A DNA stretch of 22,754 bases from Verrucomicrobiota bacterium (GTDB lineage Bacteria > Verrucomicrobiota > Verrucomicrobiia > Opitutales > Oceanipulchritudinaceae): contig JAAAOD010000025.1 of assembly GCA_009908535.1 (NCBI GenBank), positions 1-22,754 on the forward strand, given 5' to 3'. Within the stretch, counting starts at the first letter, position 1, and each line of letters opens with the position of its first letter. The position numbers and the translations under genes were made by a program. Positions 14,370 to 22,754 of the stretch are shown here, one piece after another. The notes beneath the pieces were generated by a model. It did not search any database. It was not told the DNA's origin and saw only the letters and a program-made list of their open reading frames with translations.

Positions 14370-17300
14370 CTATTCCTCTTCTTCGCGGAAGCTGGTGGGC
14401 TGGGCGCGGACTTCGGCGGGGGCGAGGACGCGGCCGGGTTCGCCAATGTCGGTCCCCTCGAAGACGTAGAGGAAGACCTCGGCCGGCGGTAGACCGGCGG
14501 GGCTGCCGCCGGTTTCCGGGCCGATGACGAACTGACCTCCGTCGCTGATGGCGGCGGGGTCGACGGGCACGCGCTCGATCGTCACGTTTTCCTCGTAAAT
14601 GTTATGGTCGGTGGGCTTGCCGGTCATGCGGTGGAGGGTGATGGATTCGGCCTTGGTGAAGGGGAGTTCGAGACCGAAGGAAACGGAGCCGTCGCTGTCG
14701 GGATCGGGGTAGCCGGGGATCTGGCGGTTGATGCAGACCACGGCCACCCGGTCGCCCGAGCGGGTGGCGTAGGCGGCGGCGAGGGGAGCGTCATCGACGG
14801 CCTGGCGACGGCGGGAGGCGGCGGTGTCGACGGTGGGGGTGCTCCGGGTCTCGACCTGCAGGAGATCGCCGGTGGCGACGCGGTTAAAGAGGGCGAGGGG
14901 GAGGAAGCAGGCGTGCGGCTGGCCGCCGCGGTAGCGTTTGGCGTGGGACTTCCAGAGATCGCCCTCGGCGAAGGTGAAGAAGTTGTCGATGTCGGAGCCG
15001 TATTTGGCGCGGGCGAGGAAGCTGTCGAGGGTGGCGACGCCGGAGAGCTTGCTCTTCATGACGTGTTCCTGGGCCTCCGCCTGTTCTTCGGTCACGTCGG
15101 CGTTGTTGAGCCCGTCGAGGACGTAGCCGGGGCCGGCTTCGTAGGTGCCGAAGCGGATCGCCCGGCCCAGGCGTTCGGCGGCGGTTTCGATTACTTTGTT
15201 GAGCCGGACGGCGCGGGGGATGGCGGTCTGGTTGACCTGGCTGAGGACATTGAAGTAGCTGGGCGCGTTTTCCTTGGGCGGGCCTTCGCCTTCATCCCAG
15301 CCGCCGTTATAGGCGGCGATGGTAATGAATTCGCCCGAGCGGGTGGTGTTGGCGATCTCCTGGGTGAAGCCCTTGGTCAGCGAGTCACGGTTGAGGGTGG
15401 CGCTCCAGCCACCGAGGACGTGGATAAAGACATCTTCGTACTCGGGTCTCCAATACGGACTGGAGCGGAGGACGTCCGCCACGTAGTCGTGGAACATGGC
15501 GTAGACTTCGCCTCTGCCGTGGGTGGCACCGGTCTCGGCATCGCTCATGGAATCGAAGGTCCAGGGCTTGAACAGGCCGTTCCAGGTTTCGTTGGAGAGC
15601 TCGAAGTAGATGCGGTCGAAGGCCTCGATCCAGGGGGCTTCGCGGCCCTGGGCGTGGCGCAGCGCCGCGTAGGGTTTATCGGCCGGTGTGTCGGTGGCAG
15701 GATCGAAGGGGGCGGCGAGGTATTCGACGAAGGCGAGCCATTCTTCCGGGCTCATGTGGTATTCGATCTGGAGCCAGGGATGGACGCCGGCTTTTTCCAT
15801 CATGCGGAGGGCCTGGGGGAGGGTGTTGCCTTTGGCCACACCTTCCGCCTGCCCGGCCTCGCCGAGGTATTGGCGCATGGAGTAGGTCTGGCGGCCGGTT
15901 TTGATCGGGCCGTGGGTGCGGAAGGCGGCCATGCCGGACTCGGTGAGGTTGTCGTGCTGGTAGGGGAGGTAGTCGAGGTAGGGGGCGTCGGCGTTGTAGA
16001 TGCGGAAGTTGTCGAAGGCATAGGTCCCGGGCCCGGAAGTTTTCAGGACAAAGTAGGCGTGATTGCCTTCTTCGGCGTTGTCGCCGGTGAAGCGGACGGT
16101 GTGTTTCGTCCACTCGTCGGTGACGTCAAGCGGATGTTCGCCGACGAAGCCGCCGACGCGTTCGTCGCCGTCCCAGGTGAAGACGACGGGCCCGCGGTCG
16201 GGGCGGTCGGCCTTGATCCAGACTTCCATGATGTATTCGGCATTTTTTTTGGGGACGGGGTAAAAGTCTTGCTTGGTGGTGGAAATGTCGGGAATGCCGG
16301 ACTTGCCGACGAGTTGGGTTTCTCCGGGCTGGAGGGTTAGCTCTAAGTAGAATTCTCCGGCACCGGGGACGGGCGTATCAGCGGGGTGGTGCCGCAGGCG
16401 CCAGGTCCGCTCTTCGGTGCTTTGGTCAGCGATTTCCTTGGGCACACCGTCGGGAATGTAGTCGCGTATCGTGCGCTCGAGATTGCCCAGGCGGTGGGAA
16501 AGCCAATCGGGGGTGAAGGAAGCCAGCGATTTGGAGACGATGACCATGTCGCCGCGGCGCACGGGTGTCCCGCCGTTCGTGCCCGAGCCTTCCAGCTGGA
16601 GGTAGACGCCGCGCTTGGCGGAGGGGGGGGTGTCGCTGCTGGCAAGATAGTAACCGGCCAAGTCGTCGCTTTCCACAGGGTCCCAGGAGAACTCGAGGAC
16701 GCCCGCTTCGTTGTAGCGGCCGGTGAAGCCTTCGGGGGCGGGGGGGGCGTCAGTATCCGCTTCCGGGCCGACGGGGCGGAAGCGCTCGGTGACGGTTGCG
16801 GCGTCGGCCCCCTTGTCGGCCACGCGCTGCTCGAAGCGGAGAGGCTCGGCGGGTGCGGAAACGTTGCCGGATCGGTCCACGGCGAAGACGGTGAACCAGC
16901 GCGTGGCGCCGGGGCGGCTCCAGTCGGTCCATTTAAACCGGGCCTTGTGCGTGTTGGGGGGGATGACTTTGTTCTCGCGGTATTTCCAATACTCGATGAC
17001 GGTGCCGCCCGGCGCGACCCGGTCCTCGCGGACGAGCTTCATCTCGCCATCGACGACGCGGTAGACGCGGACCTCGGCCCCGTCGAGGTAGCCCGGGGCA
17101 TAGGAGTCATAGTAGGCGATGCCCGCACCCCGTCCGTCGTAGACGCGGTCGTTGGCGTCCCGCCGGGCCTCGAAGCGGCTGCGGAAGGTGGGGGGCTCGA
17201 AACCGCCCTTGCCGGTGCGGCGCAGGGTGTTGCCGAAGGCCGGGCCGGTGACTGTGAAGGGCTCGACGCCAGGGTTCAGCACGTCGGTAGTAACAGCGAA

Positions 17301-17408
17301 AACCGCCGGGTGCGGGGTGTGGTCGGTCGGCCGGAGGTTTTGGGCCGCCGTATCGGCGGAGGGCGTGAACGAGGCGGCGAGGGCTAGGAGGAGACGTCGG
17401 TGCTTCAT
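14370..17408 (-). CDS. Large secreted glycosidase-like protein (TIM-barrel type, family not assigned)
   Basis: 1012 residues with a short signal-peptide-like N-terminus (MKHRRLLLALAAS, then a polar stretch ending TAAQ). Residues ~85-195 and ~215-300 look like beta-sandwich modules of fibronectin-III type: WTDWSRPGATRWFTVFAVDRSG in the first, PPAPEGFTGRYNEAGVLEFSW in the second. Residues ~355-472 resemble a carbohydrate-binding jelly roll (YIMEVWIKADRP, TYAFDNFRIYN). From ~480 a catalytic-type barrel follows. HPWLQIEYHMSPEEW (~543-557) and FELSNETWNG (602-611) place an Asn-Glu pair at N606/E607, as in the acid/base motif of clan GH-A enzymes. FGTYEAGPGY (753-762) offers E757 as nucleophile. 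A C-terminal beta domain ends in FREEEE. I cannot assign a CAZy family. It is probably co-transcribed with the two genes before it (gaps 67 and 50 bp). Confidence 0.8.
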   Translation of the reverse strand: MKHRRLLLALAASFTPSADTAAQNLRPTDHTPHPAVFAVTTDVLNPGVEPFTVTGPAFGNTLRRTGKGGFEPPTFRSRFEARRDANDRVYDGRGAGIAYYDSYAPGYLDGAEVRVYRVVDGEMKLVREDRVAPGGTVIEYWKYRENKVIPPNTHKARFKWTDWSRPGATRWFTVFAVDRSGNVSAPAEPLRFEQRVADKGADAATVTERFRPVGPEADTDAPPAPEGFTGRYNEAGVLEFSWDPVESDDLAGYYLASSDTPPSAKRGVYLQLEGSGTNGGTPVRRGDMVIVSKSLASFTPDWLSHRLGNLERTIRDYIPDGVPKEIADQSTEERTWRLRHHPADTPVPGAGEFYLELTLQPGETQLVGKSGIPDISTTKQDFYPVPKKNAEYIMEVWIKADRPDRGPVVFTWDGDERVGGFVGEHPLDVTDEWTKHTVRFTGDNAEEGNHAYFVLKTSGPGTYAFDNFRIYNADAPYLDYLPYQHDNLTESGMAAFRTHGPIKTGRQTYSMRQYLGEAGQAEGVAKGNTLPQALRMMEKAGVHPWLQIEYHMSPEEWLAFVEYLAAPFDPATDTPADKPYAALRHAQGREAPWIEAFDRIYFELSNETWNGLFKPWTFDSMSDAETGATHGRGEVYAMFHDYVADVLRSSPYWRPEYEDVFIHVLGGWSATLNRDSLTKGFTQEIANTTRSGEFITIAAYNGGWDEGEGPPKENAPSYFNVLSQVNQTAIPRAVRLNKVIETAAERLGRAIRFGTYEAGPGYVLDGLNNADVTEEQAEAQEHVMKSKLSGVATLDSFLARAKYGSDIDNFFTFAEGDLWKSHAKRYRGGQPHACFLPLALFNRVATGDLLQVETRSTPTVDTAASRRRQAVDDAPLAAAYATRSGDRVAVVCINRQIPGYPDPDSDGSVSFGLELPFTKAESITLHRMTGKPTDHNIYEENVTIERVPVDPAAISDGGQFVIGPETGGSPAGLPPAEVFLYVFEGTDIGEPGRVLAPAEVRAQPTSFREEEE

Positions 17409-17475
17409 GTAATGGTTGTATGGAACGGTGGAGGGGGTCGGAGTTTCCGGTGTTCGAATCCGGGAAACGTTGGAA

Positions 17476-18207
17476 TTATTTGCTGAGTGCCGCCTTTACT
17501 TGATCGTATAGTCGATAGTCGCGATAACGGATGGTAGGCTGTTGTTCGCCTTTGGGCCCCTCGGTGAAATCGGGGTGGGCGGAGAAAATAACAAGGATGC
17601 GGGTGGAATCTGTGGGCATCATAAGCAGTCGAGGAATCGCTTTCCGGAATTGGCCTTCCTTGGTCAGGCTCGCATATTGAACCGTGAATTTCTTCGACGC
17701 CGGTGTCACCGTGGCAGCCCCTCCGACGGAGAGGTTGATGCGTTTTCCGTCGATCATAATGGCGATATCGGCTTGTCCGATATTCTGGAAGCGAACCTCG
17801 CCCGCGTCGTAGGTCTCGACGCTATCGTCGATGAAGGTGTATTCAATCCCTCCCTTCGTTCCGTAGTGAAGGATCATAAGGATGTCGTTGCTTTCGAGCG
17901 CGGGCAGGGGGATGCGGTCGACCGGCTGGTGGACGAGGTTGTCCTCTTCGTCGGTGGATTGCCGGTATAGTTGGAGGCTGGGCGCCTCGGGCATGAGATT
18001 GGGGCCACCCCGTGTGCCCTTGCTGATCCGGAAGGGCCGGAACTCGCCTCCGGCATCCCGGAAATAAAGTTCCGGGTGCGGTTGTTCGAGGACGGAAACG
18101 GCTTGAATGCGCATAAGTTTCGATTCGGATCCGGGCGCGTTCTGAGCGCGGAGGAATTGAGCGATGCAGAGAATGATGAGGATGCCGTAAGGGATTGATC
18201 GGGGCAT
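17476..18207 (-). CDS. Secreted protein of unknown function
   Basis: 243 residues. A clear signal peptide (MPRSIPYGILIILCIAQFLRA, with a likely cut before QNAPG) marks it as exported. The rest is a soluble, probably beta-rich protein. It includes LQLYRQSTDEEDNLVHQPVD, a TVTPASKKFTVQYASLTKEG stretch and a conserved-looking VIFSAHPDF near the C-terminus. I recognise no enzymatic motif or named domain. It begins 50 bp after the large prepilin-like gene and ends 67 bp before the glycosidase-like gene on the same strand, so it probably belongs to their transcript. A role in the same cell-surface structure as the prepilin-like protein is possible but is inference. Confidence 0.75.
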   Translation of the reverse strand: MPRSIPYGILIILCIAQFLRAQNAPGSESKLMRIQAVSVLEQPHPELYFRDAGGEFRPFRISKGTRGGPNLMPEAPSLQLYRQSTDEEDNLVHQPVDRIPLPALESNDILMILHYGTKGGIEYTFIDDSVETYDAGEVRFQNIGQADIAIMIDGKRINLSVGGAATVTPASKKFTVQYASLTKEGQFRKAIPRLLMMPTDSTRILVIFSAHPDFTEGPKGEQQPTIRYRDYRLYDQVKAALSK

Positions 18208-18257
18208 GGCGGGGGAGTGGGTTCTGTAATGGAAGCGTTGCGGAAGGGAAATGTGGG

Positions 18258-21200
18258 TCAGATATCCTCGAAAGAGATCCAGCGTATCGACACGATGCGG
18301 AAACGTCGGCCGAAGTCGTCGGCTGGCTCCCAGAACTGTTCGGAGGTCGGGGCGGCGGCGGATGGCGTGACCGGTTCGGCGACGCGCTGCACGACGGTTT
18401 CGAGCCAGGCTCGTCCGACGGGTTCATTGCTAACACCGTTGGTCGATTGCCCGTAACTGCGGATGACGAAGGTGTCGCCCCGGGCGGTCAGTGCCGGGCC
18501 GATCATGGAAAGCAGGTCACCCTGCGAAATGAGGCCCGGAGCATGGGAGAAGAGCTGTCCCCCCTCGCCAGCCGGGGCGCCGGCCATGTGCTCGGTGTCC
18601 AGATAAAAGGCGGCGGCTCCGTATTTGACGAGTGATCGATTGTCCTGAGCGAGTTCCCCGGGGATCTGTTCAACATCGAAGACACGGTCGTTTTTATTGT
18701 CCGGCGCCGGGTAGGCGGGTCCGCCGTTAATACCGGAGAGGTTGATCGCGCGCTGGAAGGCACCGTTGATCCCTGCGAGGCCGACGAGCGGATCGTAGTC
18801 CTGATCCAGAATATCGTGCGTGAAATTGGTGGTGCTCGCTTGCTGGTTTTTCTCGCGCGCGACTCTCCAGGCACCCTCGATATCATGCGGCTCAACGAGG
18901 CGGCGGTTGACGAAGTCGGCGATGCTGTAGAAGGGCCCGCGCAGGCGAACCTCGTCGACGATACGCCGAGCGAGGGTCTCGATCATCTCGTCCGTCATGT
19001 AGCGGAAGCCGGTGAAGAGCTGCGAATAGTCGCGTCCGTTCGACGTTGGGGCGACGGCGGCGCCGATTTCCACTTTGTCGACCTCGTCAAAGGTGTAAGT
19101 AACCGGTCCGGTTTCCGGGTCGAGCGTGCGGGAAACAGGAACGGTGTTGTCGTCGTTGGTTTCGCCGTTGTTTCCTTGGATCTTCAGGTCGCGGAAAGCG
19201 GTGAGGAGGGCTTTCCAGGCTTCGACGGAGGTCGAATTGACGTTGAGAGCGCCGACGTTTTCGATGTGGGCGGCGGCGGTTTCGAACGATCTCACTTCGG
19301 CAACCGTAGTGTCCGGTCTGACGGAGAACCGGTGCCTCGAATTGTCGAGGGGCTCGGAGTTGTCGAGCGCGACGTTGCCGCTTTGCGGAACGGAAGAAAG
19401 GAAGTATTCGTCCCAGAGACTTTCGTTCAGGACGTAGGAGAGATCGAGGAAATCGTTCTCGGAGTTGTTGGGGAAGGTCTGCGGGGGGCGCGAATTGGGC
19501 CCACCGACTTGATAACTTTCGATGCCGGCGGCGCGGGCGCGATCAACGTAGGGCGAAGCCTCGGCGTTGCCGATGACGAAGGAGGGCTGCCAGACCTTTT
19601 TTGCGAGGTTGGCCTGCTGGAGCTGGCCGAGCGAGAGAACCCGCGCCGATGCCCGGCGAACCTTGCGGATCGGAATCGCCGAAAGGCCGACTTCGTTTCG
19701 TTGCGTGTCCAACTGCTGCCAGTTGGTGAGGCTGAACCCGCGGCCCGTGGTGGGATCGTATTGTTCGTCGAACCATGGCATGGCATCTTGGTCCGGGTCG
19801 CTGACTTCCGCTTCGACGAAAGCTAAGGTTTGATATTCGTCCGAGTTATTGATGGCAAACTTGTTGCGTTGGCCGTCGAGTCGGGGATGGGGGGACAGGC
19901 TGTCGGCGTTGAGGTTGAATATGGAGAAGGCGCGATGGGAGTTGACCAGAGCGTCCTGCCGGAAGCTGCCGTTTTGGAAAATTTGCCAGAATTTCGTGAC
20001 GAGCGGGCTTAGACGGCCCCGGTGGACAGGGATGATGGGTGCGTCCGGATTGCGGGCGTTAAGGTTCTTCGGTTCGCCGAACCAATCGTCGAGGTGCTGG
20101 AGGGTGCGCCAGTTGGCGGGATTTTGGGGGTCGATATCTCCGCCGCTGAGTTTGGTCAGATGGTTGATCCAATTTCCTGGACTCCCCAGATCCGGATTGA
20201 ACCAGAGTAGGTCGCCGCCGGCATAAAGTGCCATGGCGGTGTTTTCGAAGGGGAGTCGTTCGGAATACCAGACCACATTGTCGGTTGCCTGGGGCGATTG
20301 TCCTCCGTTTGGCACGAGGGATGCGACGTCGAAGTAGAACGATCCGGGAAAGTCCTGCGGAATCCCCTGGGAATCAACCATCTGGATTGTCTCGAGTTCA
20401 TTATGCACATCGGAAGGATCGACCTGCTGCGAGGTCCCGATCAGGAAGGTCTTCACTTCGCCGGGCTCGAAGCTCGTGTTGATCGTATAGTTGACGAAGG
20501 TTACGTTTGGATTGTCGAGGTCGGGGGGAAGCTCGTCGGCGCGTCGGGCCGCCACGTCGAAAGGAGCCAAATGCAAATCCGGAGGACTGCTACTGCTGCT
20601 GTTCCACGGGTTCCGCCCGTCGAGGATCGTGCCGTAGTCCTTGAAGTCGCCCGAGGCGGAGGAATACCAGTCTTCGCCGGTGGCCGCATGAACGAGGTAA
20701 TCGGTCGATGCGGGGGGATTGAGCCCGTCGGAATTGTCGCCTGGCGTGGCGTCGGTGATTCCCTGGGTCGCGAAGCCGAGGTTCCACAGTTTGAAGTTGT
20801 GCCGGAATTTCAGCGTGTAAGTGGTGGAAGAAAGCGTTACGTCGAAGGGATTCCAAAGCGTGACCATGGGCAGAATATGCAGCTGAATGCGCCCGTTTTT
20901 ATGGGTGAAGCCCATGAAAAACTGGTAGTTCGAATAGATCGGAGCCCGGCCCCGCTGCGGTGGCAGTGTGGATGCGCCGGTGCTTGCCTCCGAATCATGC
21001 CAGTCTTTCAAAGCGCCCCATTTAGGTAAGCCGTCCTGGTTGGCGGAAGCGGGGAAGCCGGCGTTGCTTCCGCCGAACCGCGGGTCGTTCGACGCATACC
21101 TGCCGCGGTCAGGGATCGGCGAACTGTCGTTGGGTCCGCCGCTGCCTTCGAAATAGACCGTCAGGTCTTTTTTCAGGCCTCCGAGCGCCGTATTCGTGTG

Positions 21201-22283
21201 CAAGCTTCTTGAATGGGAGGTGAGGTGATGGAAGTTCTTGTAGAGTGAGCCGTCCCGGGTGGTCGGATCGCCGTCCTTATCGACGAATGCTTGGTCGATA
21301 ATGCCGATCTGCGGTACCGAAACAAGCTTAAGAAAATCGGGGTCGTTCACGTTGATCGAGGAATTCTCGAATACCTCGTCGAAGCCGTCGATGCGTTCCC
21401 ATCCGATCCGTTGCGGAACGAGGAGGCGGTTGCGGTACTCGACGGATTCCAGATTGGTTTCGTTGAAAAACGGGTCCCTGACGCCAAGATTCGCCTTTTG
21501 GCTCTCGTCGGCCACCCAGTAGGCGTAGCCCGAGCCGGCGCCCCCGGACGCGATGGGCTGCACGCGTACTTTGACCCGTCCGTCGAGCCCATCGACCGAC
21601 TCGTCGGCCCCGGTAGCGCTACCTTCGCCGACCAGCCAGACCAATTGGGGGTCGCTTTCGGGGTCGCCGACCAATTGCCCGCCGATATCTTCCGGCGTGA
21701 GGTAGCCCGCATCGCCGGGCTGCTTGCCCTCGTTGCCGCTAATCAACCAACGTGCGGGCTGCGTGCGGTCGAATTCGCCATATCGGTCCGAGTCGACTTC
21801 GGAATCACGTCGCAAGGATGCGTCGAAGACACCGGTCCAGCGGGGATGCTTGCCCGTCCACCAGTTTCGCAAGGCGTCCTCGAAATTTTCGCGATCCGCA
21901 GGGATGAGGAAGGTGTCGTGGGGGTGGCTGGAGTTGTCGCGGAAGATCTGAAACAGATCGCCCGAAACGTCGCTGAGGTCCTTGGTCGGAAACACTGTGG
22001 TGGCCGGCGCGGTCACGCGCTGGTCGGGCCCGGCGTGCTTTTGCAGTTCGCCGAGGGCGATCTGCATGCCGAGGACGGCGTTGGCGCGGGCTTTGGTGAC
22101 GGCGAGGTTGTTTGCGGCGGACTGGGTCTCGACCCGGGTCAAGCCCACCAGGCTGACCAGCAGCAGCAAGATGAACGCCATTAGCGTAAGGGCGATGACG
22201 AGGGCAAAACCGCTTTGGGCCGAGGCCGGGACCGGGGAGGCGACACGGGGATGTACTTCAGATCGAACTGTGGTAGGAGGCAT
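18258..22283 (-). CDS. Giant prepilin-like protein (Verru_Chthon cassette protein A-like)
   Basis: 1341 residues. The N-terminus has a short head ending QSG and then FALVIALTLMAFILLLLVSL, a PilX/GspK-like class III signal anchor with a cut expected after Gly25. It continues with the VETQSAANNLAVTKARANAV helix and GMQIALGELQKHAGPDQR. That segment is characteristic, from memory, of the large Verrucomicrobia-restricted family TIGR02600 ('Verru_Chthon cassette protein A'). The middle ~1000 residues are a soluble region rich in Asn, Asp and Ser. Near the C-terminus, VRLRGPFYSIADFVNRRL and LISQGDLLSMIGPALTARGD resemble the helical elements of GspK-like minor pseudopilins, followed by FVIRSYG. The usual partners B, C and D are not seen next to it; a secreted protein and a glycosidase candidate follow instead. 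Likely displayed at the cell envelope; function unknown. Confidence 0.85.
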   Translation of the reverse strand: MPPTTVRSEVHPRVASPVPASAQSGFALVIALTLMAFILLLLVSLVGLTRVETQSAANNLAVTKARANAVLGMQIALGELQKHAGPDQRVTAPATTVFPTKDLSDVSGDLFQIFRDNSSHPHDTFLIPADRENFEDALRNWWTGKHPRWTGVFDASLRRDSEVDSDRYGEFDRTQPARWLISGNEGKQPGDAGYLTPEDIGGQLVGDPESDPQLVWLVGEGSATGADESVDGLDGRVKVRVQPIASGGAGSGYAYWVADESQKANLGVRDPFFNETNLESVEYRNRLLVPQRIGWERIDGFDEVFENSSINVNDPDFLKLVSVPQIGIIDQAFVDKDGDPTTRDGSLYKNFHHLTSHSRSLHTNTALGGLKKDLTVYFEGSGGPNDSSPIPDRGRYASNDPRFGGSNAGFPASANQDGLPKWGALKDWHDSEASTGASTLPPQRGRAPIYSNYQFFMGFTHKNGRIQLHILPMVTLWNPFDVTLSSTTYTLKFRHNFKLWNLGFATQGITDATPGDNSDGLNPPASTDYLVHAATGEDWYSSASGDFKDYGTILDGRNPWNSSSSSPPDLHLAPFDVAARRADELPPDLDNPNVTFVNYTINTSFEPGEVKTFLIGTSQQVDPSDVHNELETIQMVDSQGIPQDFPGSFYFDVASLVPNGGQSPQATDNVVWYSERLPFENTAMALYAGGDLLWFNPDLGSPGNWINHLTKLSGGDIDPQNPANWRTLQHLDDWFGEPKNLNARNPDAPIIPVHRGRLSPLVTKFWQIFQNGSFRQDALVNSHRAFSIFNLNADSLSPHPRLDGQRNKFAINNSDEYQTLAFVEAEVSDPDQDAMPWFDEQYDPTTGRGFSLTNWQQLDTQRNEVGLSAIPIRKVRRASARVLSLGQLQQANLAKKVWQPSFVIGNAEASPYVDRARAAGIESYQVGGPNSRPPQTFPNNSENDFLDLSYVLNESLWDEYFLSSVPQSGNVALDNSEPLDNSRHRFSVRPDTTVAEVRSFETAAAHIENVGALNVNSTSVEAWKALLTAFRDLKIQGNNGETNDDNTVPVSRTLDPETGPVTYTFDEVDKVEIGAAVAPTSNGRDYSQLFTGFRYMTDEMIETLARRIVDEVRLRGPFYSIADFVNRRLVEPHDIEGAWRVAREKNQQASTTNFTHDILDQDYDPLVGLAGINGAFQRAINLSGINGGPAYPAPDNKNDRVFDVEQIPGELAQDNRSLVKYGAAAFYLDTEHMAGAPAGEGGQLFSHAPGLISQGDLLSMIGPALTARGDTFVIRSYGQSTNGVSNEPVGRAWLETVVQRVAEPVTPSAAAPTSEQFWEPADDFGRRFRIVSIRWISFEDI

Positions 22284-22422
22284 GGGGAAGAAGGACGGAG
22301 CAGGTGGCCGGTGTTGCGATGCGGGTGGAATTAATCCTAGTCAGAGTAAACGGAAACTGAAGCAAAAGGGCGAGGTAGCGGTGCATTGAATCCGTTCAAG
22401 CGACGACCCCGGCCTCCTGCTT
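22284..22422 (-). promoter_or_regulatory. Intergenic region, likely promoter of the 18258-22283 gene
   Basis: 139 bp between the SGNH gene stop and the start of the giant prepilin-like gene. The part at ~22328-22375 is AT-richer than its surroundings, as expected for a promoter of the three-gene minus-strand unit. Only poor -35/-10 candidates were found. TCCGTTCA occurs at 22391-22398. There is no strong terminator hairpin for the upstream gene. Confidence 0.3.
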
Positions 22423-22754
22423 TCAAAACAGCTCGGTAACAGCCTCGGCGATGAAAAGGTGGCCGAGAGCGTTGGGGTGCACGGGTTCGTCGCAGAAGAG
22501 GTCGGGGTGCTCGGTCTCAAGGCGCTGCTGAAATCTGGCGTGGAGATCGAGGAAGCGGGCGTCGAAGTTCTCGGCGAGATCACGGACGGCCGTAATATAA
22601 GCGGGGATGGTCTCGAGCACCCTGCAGCGGTAGGAGTTCGCCCCGTTATCCGTGCTCAGGAAGAAGGGCGCGATCATGAGCAGATCGACCTCGGGGAGGG
22701 CCTTTCGGGTGCGCTCAAGGATTTGCCGGTAAATCTGGCGAAATCCCTTCGGCT
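22423..22754 (-). CDS. SGNH/GDSL hydrolase, 3' part only (runs off the window)
   Basis: About 110 C-terminal residues are present; the reading frame stays open to the window end, so the start and the GDS nucleophile block lie outside. Visible: FRQIYRQILERTRKALPEVD, then LLMIAPFFLSTDNG, a helix with IPAYITAVRDLAENFDARFLDL, and the terminal CDEPVHPNALGHLFIAEAV. In the last segment D-x-x-H (DEPVH) is the block V catalytic Asp/His of SGNH hydrolases, followed by the usual HPN..G. An ATG inside (22677) is not the start, because conserved fold elements precede it. Probably a carbohydrate or lipid esterase. It points in the same direction as the prepilin-like gene, 139 bp upstream of it. Confidence 0.85.
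   Translation of the reverse strand, partial: PKGFRQIYRQILERTRKALPEVDLLMIAPFFLSTDNGANSYRCRVLETIPAYITAVRDLAENFDARFLDLHARFQQRLETEHPDLFCDEPVHPNALGHLFIAEAVTELF

Noticed and set aside
14604..16340. A 578-codon + strand open frame opposite the glycosidase-like gene
   Set aside because: The translation is Gly/Val/Glu-rich and repetitive, without recognisable motifs. The minus strand encodes a signal peptide, modules and catalytic-type motifs across the same bases.
18816..19826. Long + strand frames opposite the giant prepilin-like gene
   Set aside because: Val/Gly/Glu/Arg-rich shadows without motifs, while the minus-strand frame is continuous from a prepilin leader to a GspK-like C-terminal region.

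Overview
The window looks like a high-GC chromosomal segment of a heterotrophic Verrucomicrobiota-type bacterium, possibly of the Opitutales/Puniceicoccales kind. This is inferred from three things: a very large prepilin-like protein resembling 'Verru_Chthon cassette protein A', a carbohydrate-active gene set rich in sulfatases, and starts that mostly lack Shine-Dalgarno sequences. I cannot confirm the taxonomy from sequence alone. No rRNA, tRNA, CRISPR array, transposase or integrase was recognised.

Layout. 364-3530 (+): a two-gene unit with an ATGA overlap, coding for an MFS permease with a soluble insert of about 390 residues before its last helix, and a small two-helix membrane protein. 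3608-5008 (-): a leaderless GH5-type glycosidase. 5190-5983 (-): a heavily decayed GH127 (beta-L-arabinofuranosidase-like) pseudogene. 6218-7732 (+): a sulfatase. 7733-8203: no intact gene, but an octamer repeat and the 5' stump of a secreted-protein gene. 8204-12031 (+): a giant secreted SGNH esterase / Ig-like / CBM9-like / tandem-domain / Calx-beta-like protein. 12119-14206 (+): a prepilin-type protein, then a second sulfatase. 14370-22283 (-): three closely spaced genes, in transcription order the 1341-aa prepilin-like protein, a 243-aa secreted protein of unknown function, and a 1012-aa secreted TIM-barrel-type glycosidase candidate. 22423-22754 (-): the 3' part of an SGNH/GDSL hydrolase cut by the window edge.

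The genes read as a locus for capturing and degrading a sulfated, possibly acylated polysaccharide. Secreted multidomain esterase and glycosidase proteins would act outside the cytoplasm, the permease could import oligosaccharides, and the leaderless GH5 enzyme and two leaderless sulfatases could finish degradation inside. The two decayed genes suggest that the substrate range has recently narrowed. The most unusual items are the permease with its large insert and translationally coupled partner, the solitary giant prepilin-like protein grouped with a secreted glycosidase, and the tandem ~180-residue domain of the SGNH protein. None is proven to be a new system; the functional links are inference.
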